The position numbers and the translations under genes were made by a program. From Streptomyces sp. GESEQ-4 (GTDB lineage: Bacteria; Actinomycetota; Actinomycetes; Streptomycetales; Streptomycetaceae): a stretch of DNA of 64,000 bases. The stretch covers positions 124,001 through 188,000 of the forward strand of contig NZ_JAFFSU010000002.1 in NCBI RefSeq assembly GCF_017948455.1, read 5' to 3'. Of this stretch, positions 59,195-64,000 are shown one piece after another; position 1 is the stretch's first letter, and each line of letters starts with the position of its first letter. The notes beneath the pieces were generated by a model, which was not told where the DNA came from, searched no databases, and worked only from the letters and a program-made list of their open reading frames with translations.

Positions 59195-60409
59195 ATGATC
59201 GGATTCATCGCAGGCCTGTGCGTGGCGATCCTCCCGTTGCTCGCCGCCGGATTCTGGCTCGGCCGCCGCACCGCACGCCCCGAGAGCCTCGTCGGTCTCG
59301 GTACCCCGGTCGAGCACGCCACGTTCCAGACCCTGCACACCGCCTCCCTCGCCGCGCCGCCGCTGCGCGCGGGCCTGACCGAGGAGACCGCCCGCAAGTC
59401 GGCCCGCAGACTGCGCACGCTGCTCGGCACGGACGCGCTGTGCCTGGCGGACCAGAAGGAGGTGCTGGTCTGGGACGGGGTGGGCGGCCACCACCGGGCG
59501 GAGATCATGGAGCGCCTCGCCGGCCCTCTGGAGTCGGGCCGGGGCGAGGCCTTCCCGCTGACCTGCGAGACGCCCGACTGCCCGGTCCGCTGGGCCGTCG
59601 TCGCCCCGCTCACCGTCGACGAGCGGGTGCACGGAGCGCTCGTCGCCTGCGCGCCCCGCGAATCGGCGGTGCTCGTGCGCGCCGCCGGCGAGGTCGCCCG
59701 CTGGGTCTCCGTCCAGCTGGAGCTGGCCGACCTGGACCAGTCCCGCACCCGCCTCATCGAGGCCGAGATCAAGGCCCTGCGCGCCCAGATATCCCCCCAC
59801 TTCATCTTCAACTCGCTCGCGGTGATCGCCTCGTTCGTGCGCACCGACCCCGAGCGCGCCCGCGAACTGCTCCTGGAATTCGCCGACTTCACCCGCTACT
59901 CGTTCCGCAGGCACGGCGACTTCACCACTCTCGCCGACGAGCTCCACGCCATCGACCACTACCTGGCGCTCGTCCGGGCACGCTTCGGCGACCGCCTCTC
60001 CGTCACCCTCCAGATCGCCCCGGAGGTGCTGCCGGTCGCCCTGCCCTTCCTCTGCCTCCAGCCGCTCGTCGAGAACGCCGTGAAGCACGGGCTCGAAGGC
60101 AAGGCGGCCTCCGCGGGCAAGTGCCACATCAGCATCACCGCACAGGACACCGGAGCCGAGGCGCTGGTCGTCATCGAGGACGACGGCGCCGGAATGGACC
60201 CCGTCGCCCTGCGCCGCATCCTCGCCGGCGAGGCCAGCCCGTCGGGCGGCATCGGCCTGTCCAACGTCGACGACCGGCTCCGCCAGGTGTACGGAGACGA
60301 CTACGGCCTCGTGATCGAGACCGCCGTGGGAGCGGGCATGAAAGTCACCGCCCGGCTGCCGAAGTACCAGCCGGGCGTGCACTCGGCGAGCCGGTTGACC
60401 CGCCCCTGA
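59195..60409 (+). CDS. LytS-type sensor histidine kinase with a single membrane helix
   Basis: 404 residues. One N-terminal helix (FIAGLCVAILPLLAAGFWLG), a GAF-like domain (about 45-170), then the His_kinase domain with phospho-His202 in AQISPHFIFNSLAVIASFV and an HATPase_c domain (LQPLVENAVKHGLEGKAASA; GIGLSNVDDRLRQVYGDDYG). Classical LytS kinases have a multi-helix sensor domain, absent here. The cognate LytTR regulator lies three genes upstream. The neighbouring symporter may serve as the input. Confidence 0.92.
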   Translation: MIGFIAGLCVAILPLLAAGFWLGRRTARPESLVGLGTPVEHATFQTLHTASLAAPPLRAGLTEETARKSARRLRTLLGTDALCLADQKEVLVWDGVGGHHRAEIMERLAGPLESGRGEAFPLTCETPDCPVRWAVVAPLTVDERVHGALVACAPRESAVLVRAAGEVARWVSVQLELADLDQSRTRLIEAEIKALRAQISPHFIFNSLAVIASFVRTDPERARELLLEFADFTRYSFRRHGDFTTLADELHAIDHYLALVRARFGDRLSVTLQIAPEVLPVALPFLCLQPLVENAVKHGLEGKAASAGKCHISITAQDTGAEALVVIEDDGAGMDPVALRRILAGEASPSGGIGLSNVDDRLRQVYGDDYGLVIETAVGAGMKVTARLPKYQPGVHSASRLTRP

Positions 60410-60412
60410 CGC

Positions 60413-60583
60413 TCACGTGCTCTTGGTGGCGATCATTCCGAGAGTGATCAGTCCCAGCACGACCCAGCCGAACCACAGCCAGCCACTGCTGCCGAGCGCC
60501 ACCGTATAGGCGGTCACCACGACCAGTCCGCCGACCGTGAGCACCCCCATCGCCTTGGTCGATCCGTCCGAAGAACCGGGCAT
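60413..60583 (-). CDS. 56-residue membrane protein
   Basis: Small gene with GAGGAGG eight bases before the ATG. Protein MPGSSDGSTKAMGVLTVGGL onward has two hydrophobic stretches (VLTVGGLVVVTAYTVALGSS and WLWFGWVVLGLITLGMIATK). It lies three bases after the kinase stop on the opposite strand, downstream of ctaG on the same strand (110-bp gap). Function unknown; the position may hint at a respiratory or envelope role. Confidence 0.8.
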   Translation of the reverse strand: MPGSSDGSTKAMGVLTVGGLVVVTAYTVALGSSGWLWFGWVVLGLITLGMIATKST

Positions 60584-60692
60584 CGCAACACCCTCCTCAT
60601 GGTCCGTCCCCCTCCATGGTGCCCCGGTTCTGCCTCCACAGCGACGTGTCCGCGAACTCCGTCCCCCGCCCTGCTGCTGAACGAAAGGCCGG

Positions 60693-61643
60693 TCAGTGTC
60701 CCCGTGCGTTCAATGAGGCCAAATACGCGTTGTACGCCTCGAGTTCCTTGTCGCCGTCCCGGTCGGCCGCCCGGTCCTTGCGCCGCGCCTGCCGCTGCTC
60801 ACTGCTGTGCCACTGGAACAGCAACGCGAGCAGCACCAGCACGGACGGGATCTCACTGAACGCCCAGGCGATTCCGCCGGCCGCGTTCTGGTCGGAGAGC
60901 GCGTCGATACCGAGCGAGGCGGGCGGGTTCTGGAACGTCTCGACCATCGGCGTGGACGCCATCATCAACGCGATACCGAAGAACGCGTGGAACGGCATGC
61001 CCGCGAACAGCTCCAGCATCCGCATCAGATAGCCGGGCCGGTTCGGTCCCGGATCGACGCCGATGATCGGCCAGAAGAAGACGACACCCACCGCCAGGAA
61101 GTGCACCATCATCGCGACGTGCCCCGTCTTGGACCCCATCAGGAAGTCGAAGAGCGGCGTGAAGTACAGCGCGTACAGGCTCGCGATGAACAGTGGAATG
61201 GTGAAGGCCGGGTGGGTGACGAGCTGCATGTACCGGCTGTGCAGCAGCGCCAGCAGCAGCTCGCGCGGCCCCTTGCGCCCCTTGCCGGCGACGGGCAGCG
61301 CCCGCAGCGCGAGCGTGATCGGGGCGCCGAGCAGGATCAGGATCGGCGACAGCATGCTGATCACCATGTGCTGCACCATGTGCACGCTGAACATCACCAT
61401 GCCGTAGTCGTTCAGCTTGGTGCACATCACCAGCGCGATGGTCAGCACACCGACGACGTACGAGACCGTCCGCCCCACCGGCCAGCTGTCACCGCGCCGC
61501 CGCAGCCGCACGACGCCGTACGCATACAGCGCGAGCCCCACCAGACAGGCGACGAGGAAGAACGGGTCGGCCGACCACTGAAGACCCCGCCCCAGCGTGA
61601 ACGGCGGCAGATCCATGGTCATGCCGTGCCCGCTGTGATCCAT
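60693..61643 (-). CDS. ctaG: Cytochrome c oxidase assembly protein, CtaG family
   Basis: 316 residues from the ATG at 61643. caa3_CtaG membrane domain with about seven helices; conserved YAYGVVRLRRRG, FSVHMVQHMVISMLSPILIL and THPAFTIPLFIASLYALYFT histidine-bearing blocks. The N-terminus (MDHSGHGMTMD) is rich in His and Met, suited to copper binding. CtaG proteins support copper insertion into the oxidase. The long C-terminal charged tail is cytosolic. Confidence 0.9.
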   Translation of the reverse strand: MDHSGHGMTMDLPPFTLGRGLQWSADPFFLVACLVGLALYAYGVVRLRRRGDSWPVGRTVSYVVGVLTIALVMCTKLNDYGMVMFSVHMVQHMVISMLSPILILLGAPITLALRALPVAGKGRKGPRELLLALLHSRYMQLVTHPAFTIPLFIASLYALYFTPLFDFLMGSKTGHVAMMVHFLAVGVVFFWPIIGVDPGPNRPGYLMRMLELFAGMPFHAFFGIALMMASTPMVETFQNPPASLGIDALSDQNAAGGIAWAFSEIPSVLVLLALLFQWHSSEQRQARRKDRAADRDGDKELEAYNAYLASLNARGH

Positions 61644-61738
61644 TCCGACGGCTCCTGATTCGTGGGGGTTGTGCGTGTCTGTCCGCACAAGGGTATGACC
61701 GACCCCGGCCACGCCTGTGACCGGGGCCAGTGCAACCC

Positions 61739-61780
61739 ACCCAGGGGCGCGGGGAACTGCGCGACCAGCCACACACGACC
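61739..61780 (+). repeat. Interspersed hairpin repeat, copy E (truncated)
   Basis: AGGGGCGCGGGGAACTGCGC then GACCAGCC, lacking the 5' arm of the hairpin. It lies between ctaG and pfkA. Unlike copies A-D it is not sense-oriented after a stop codon. Confidence 0.8.
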
Positions 61781-61804
61781 CGCACCCGGCAGATCAGGGA
61801 ACCG

Positions 61805-62830
61805 TCAGAGCACGCATTCCGCTTCTTCGTATCGCTCCGCGGGAACCGTCTTCAGTGTCTCCACGGCCTCCGCCAACGGCACCATCACGATGTCCGTCCC
61901 ACGAAGCGCCGTCATCTTCCCGAACTCCCCGCGGTGCACGGCCTCCACCGCATGCCACCCGAACCGCGTGGCGAGCACACGGTCGTACGCGGTCGGCGTC
62001 CCCCCACGCTGCACATGCCCGAGGATCACCGGCCGGGCTTCCTTCCCCAGCCGCTCCTCCAGCTCGATCGACAGCTGACGGGCGATCCCGGCGAAGCGCT
62101 CATGGCCGTAGATGTCCTTGCCGCCCTCGTCGAAGGCCATGGAGCCCGGCTTCGGCTTGGCCCCCTCCGCCGCCACGACGATCGCGAACCGCTTCCCGGC
62201 CTGGAACCGCTCCCCGACGACCGCGGCCAACTCCTCGATGTCGAAGGGCCGTTCCGGTACGACGATGGCGTGGGCGCCGGCAGCCATGCCGGAGTGCAGT
62301 GCGATCCAGCCGGTGTTGCGGCCCATGACCTCGACCACGAGCACACGCTGGTGGGACTCGGCGGTGGTCTTGAGGCGGTCCAGCGCCTCGGTCGCCACGC
62401 CCACGGCCGTGTCGAAGCCGAAGGTGACGTCGGTCACCGCGATGTCGTTGTCGATGGTCTTGGGCACGCCCACGATGGGCAGGCCGCTGTCCGACATCAG
62501 CCGGGCGGCCTTCAGCGTGCCCTCGCCGCCGATCGGGATGACGGCGTCGAGACCGAGTTCCTCGACATGGCCCTTCGCCCGCTCGACCCCGTCCCTCAGG
62601 TGGGACGGCTGGACGCGGGAGGAACCGAGGATCGTGCCGCCACGAGCGAGGATGCCGCCCACCGCGTCGAGGTCGAGCTTGAGGTAGTCGCACTCCAGGA
62701 GGCCTTTCCAGCCGTCCCGGAAACCGATGACCTCGTCGCCGTGGTCGGCGACGGCACGGTGCACGACGGACCGGATGACGGCGTTCAGGCCGGGGCAGTC
62801 GCCGCCGGACGTGAGGACACCAATGCGCAT
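61805..62830 (-). CDS. pfkA: 6-phosphofructokinase
   Basis: 341 residues. GVLTSGGDCPGLNAVIRSVV (phosphate binding), IGGEGTLKAA, catalytic PKTIDNDI and VEVMGRNTGWIALHSG. The PKTIDND lysine (Gly in E. coli PfkA) with Gly in GGEGT is the pattern of the actinobacterial mixed group, whose members may use ATP or pyrophosphate. Streptomyces has several pfkA paralogues; I cannot say which this is. ATG at 62830; monocistronic. Confidence 0.95.
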   Translation of the reverse strand: MRIGVLTSGGDCPGLNAVIRSVVHRAVADHGDEVIGFRDGWKGLLECDYLKLDLDAVGGILARGGTILGSSRVQPSHLRDGVERAKGHVEELGLDAVIPIGGEGTLKAARLMSDSGLPIVGVPKTIDNDIAVTDVTFGFDTAVGVATEALDRLKTTAESHQRVLVVEVMGRNTGWIALHSGMAAGAHAIVVPERPFDIEELAAVVGERFQAGKRFAIVVAAEGAKPKPGSMAFDEGGKDIYGHERFAGIARQLSIELEERLGKEARPVILGHVQRGGTPTAYDRVLATRFGWHAVEAVHRGEFGKMTALRGTDIVMVPLAEAVETLKTVPAERYEEAECVL

Positions 62831-62862
62831 AGCCCGAAATACCTTCTCAACGTGGGCCGGGG

Positions 62863-62882
62863 ACCGGACCACGTTGTCCGGT
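62863..62882. promoter_or_regulatory. Inverted repeat upstream of pfkA
   Basis: ACCGGAC, six bases, GTCCGGT: perfect 7-bp arms, 33-52 bp before the pfkA start. Candidate operator or leader hairpin; no regulator assigned. Confidence 0.4.
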
Positions 62883-63020
62883 TCGATCCCCGCCACCCTA
62901 GCGGGAGGAAGGGGCGGGGCCGAATGGTGCGTCCGCCTGCTGGACGACCCCGCTCACCTGTGCGGACACAGCGTCAGACGGGCCGGTAAAGCCTGGCTGG
63001 AGCCCAGGTGTACAGGCAGC

Positions 63021-63749
63021 TCAGGCAGGCTGCTGAGCCGCCGCGATGCGCTCGCCGCGCAGCGCCTCGTACCACCGGTCGTCGGTCGGCGGCAGCGCGT
63101 TCACGTCGAGCGCCAGCTTCAGCAGCAGGTCGGCGATGAGCGGGTTCCGGGCCAGCACCGGGCCGTGCATGTACGTACCGAACACCGTGTCGTTGTACGC
63201 GCCCTCCGTGCCGTCTCCCGTGCCGTTGCCCTTGCCGAGCTTCACCTGGGCGAGAGGGCGGGCGGTGGGGCCGAGGTGGGTGACGCCCTGGTGGTTCTCG
63301 AAGCCGGTCAGCGGCGGCAGCCCGAGGCGCGGGTCGATGTCCCCGAGCACGTCGCCGACGCACCGCTCACCCTCACCGCGCACGGACACCACGTCCAGCA
63401 GCCCCAGACCGGGCTCGCGCTGGCCGAGGTCGTTGATGAACTCGTGGCCGAGGATCTGGTAGCCCGCGCACACCGAGAACACGATCGCGCCGTTGCCGAC
63501 GGCGCGCTGCAGTCCGCCGTCCCGCCGCAGCCGCTCGGCCGCGAGCCGCTGCGGGCGGTCCTCGCCGCCGCCGATCAGGTAGATGTCGCCGGACGTCGGG
63601 ATCGGCTGGTCGCTGCGGACGTCCAGGCGGGCCACGTCGAGGCCGCGCTGCCGGGCCCGGCGCTCCACGACCAGGACGTTGCCCTGGTCGCCGTATGTGC
63701 TGAGCAGGTCGGGATAGATCCAGACGACCCGCAGGCTGTTGTCGCTCAC
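63021..63749 (-). CDS. gatD: Lipid II isoglutaminyl synthase, glutaminase subunit
   Basis: 242 residues. Class I glutamine amidotransferase with nucleophile Cys in FSVCAGYQILGHEF and His in GTYMHGPVLARNP. The pattern YGDQGNVLVVERRARQRGLD is GatD/CobQ-like. With MurT it amidates the D-glutamate of lipid II to D-isoglutamine, needed for wall crosslinking in many actinobacteria. It follows the murT stop by 16 bases on the same strand. Confidence 0.92.
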   Translation of the reverse strand: MSDNSLRVVWIYPDLLSTYGDQGNVLVVERRARQRGLDVARLDVRSDQPIPTSGDIYLIGGGEDRPQRLAAERLRRDGGLQRAVGNGAIVFSVCAGYQILGHEFINDLGQREPGLGLLDVVSVRGEGERCVGDVLGDIDPRLGLPPLTGFENHQGVTHLGPTARPLAQVKLGKGNGTGDGTEGAYNDTVFGTYMHGPVLARNPLIADLLLKLALDVNALPPTDDRWYEALRGERIAAAQQPA

Positions 63750-63765
63750 AAAAGTCCCCTGTGTG

Positions 63766-64000
63766 TCAGTTGCCGACGCGGCGGCGCAGGTCCTGGAAGG
63801 CGGTGTAGTTGGCGATGACCTCGATCCGGCCGGGCGGGCTCATCTGCACGGCCTGGTCGAGGTTCTCGCAGACCTGGAAGTGCTGGTTCGCGACCTCCAG
63901 CCGGACCGCGAGGTCCAGCCTGCGGTCGCCGATGACGCAGATCGGGTGCCCGGTCAGCCGCGTGTAGTCCACGTCCCACAGCCAGGAGGTGTCGGTGCCG
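63766..64000 (-). CDS. murT: Lipid II isoglutaminyl synthase, MurT subunit (C-terminal part)
   Basis: Only the last 77 codons lie in the window; the gene continues past the right edge. The C-terminus (DYTRLTGHPICVIGDRRLDL, then CENLDQAVQ and IEVIANYTAFQDLRR) matches the DUF1727 region of MurT, a Mur-ligase-like ATPase. It is upstream of and co-transcribed with gatD, its partner. Confidence 0.9.
   Translation of the reverse strand, partial: GTDTSWLWDVDYTRLTGHPICVIGDRRLDLAVRLEVANQHFQVCENLDQAVQMSPPGRIEVIANYTAFQDLRRRVGN

Noticed and set aside
62869..62893. GGTTCGATCCCC resembling a tRNA T-arm
   Set aside because: The flanking bases do not pair as a T-stem and no acceptor or anticodon arm is found nearby.
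1..64000. Search for prophage, insertion sequences, CRISPR arrays, integrase/tRNA att sites and biosynthetic gene clusters
   Set aside because: No transposase, integrase, phage structural gene, spaced direct-repeat array, or PKS/NRPS/terpene gene is visible.

Overview
The window is high-GC actinomycete DNA. Its codon use, near-zero intergenic space, GTG/TTG starts and gene families (ROK, MocR, paired SpoIIE phosphatases, DUF397/XRE pairs, ECF41 sigma factor, Tat-exported PhoD, tripeptidyl aminopeptidase) all point to a Streptomyces chromosome. I see about 60 protein genes and no rRNA, tRNA, CRISPR array, insertion sequence or prophage. Recall of model streptomycetes suggests this is a chromosomal segment carrying the bio, ure, tap and pfkA genes, but I could not check this by alignment.

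Layout. 1-8.6 kb: a DUF885 fragment, an Lrp regulator divergent from a methionine gamma-lyase-like enzyme, an ACT-GNAT fusion, PhoD with a PHO-box-like site, a MocR regulator divergent from an EamA exporter, and an alpha/beta hydrolase. 8.7-16.5 kb: an ECF41 sigma factor, a GntR/UTRA regulator with a clear operator on its promoter, a ROK regulator, a NarL-type two-component system divergent from a two-gene ABC exporter, and a mug glycosylase coupled to purB. 18-27.7 kb: a GDSL hydrolase, two CNNM/CBS proteins, an F420-type oxidoreductase, a MacB-like ABC system, an RHH/Fic-like toxin-antitoxin pair and a methyltransferase. 27.8-32.3 kb: the biotin genes, bioBAD divergent from bioF. 32.3-38.3 kb: a DUF397/XRE/HATPase cluster, an NlpC/P60 hydrolase under a c-di-AMP (ydaO) riboswitch, a ClpP paralogue divergent from an orphan Phd/YefM antitoxin, and a membrane protein divergent from its TetR regulator. 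38.4-43.1 kb: urease ureABCFGD behind a GlnR-like box. 43.2-53.4 kb: tap, an epimerase, an acyltransferase, an ArsR-like regulator, a cutinase-SH3 protein and two SpoIIE phosphatases. 53.5-56.2 kb: rocD, an arginine-modifying enzyme and an Lrp regulator. 56.2-60.4 kb: a LytTR/LytS two-component system enclosing an SSS symporter. 60.4-64 kb: a small membrane protein, CtaG, phosphofructokinase and the GatD/MurT lipid II amidation pair (murT cut by the window end).

Two interspersed non-coding repeat families run through the window. One is a roughly 50-bp hairpin element in five copies, four of them lying sense-oriented directly after a stop codon. The other is a hairpin plus conserved tail that splits ureF from ureG. 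The regulatory sites read here (GntR palindrome on a -35 box, duplicated TetR operator, GlnR box, YefM-type TGTACA site, RHH repeats, ydaO riboswitch) tie most local regulators to adjacent genes.

No wholly new defence or biosynthetic system is evident. The loci most worth a second look are the RHH/degenerate-Fic pair, the antitoxin facing ClpP, the DDAH/ArgZ-like arginine enzyme beside rocD, the symporter inside a LytS/LytTR operon, and the mobile-looking repeats.
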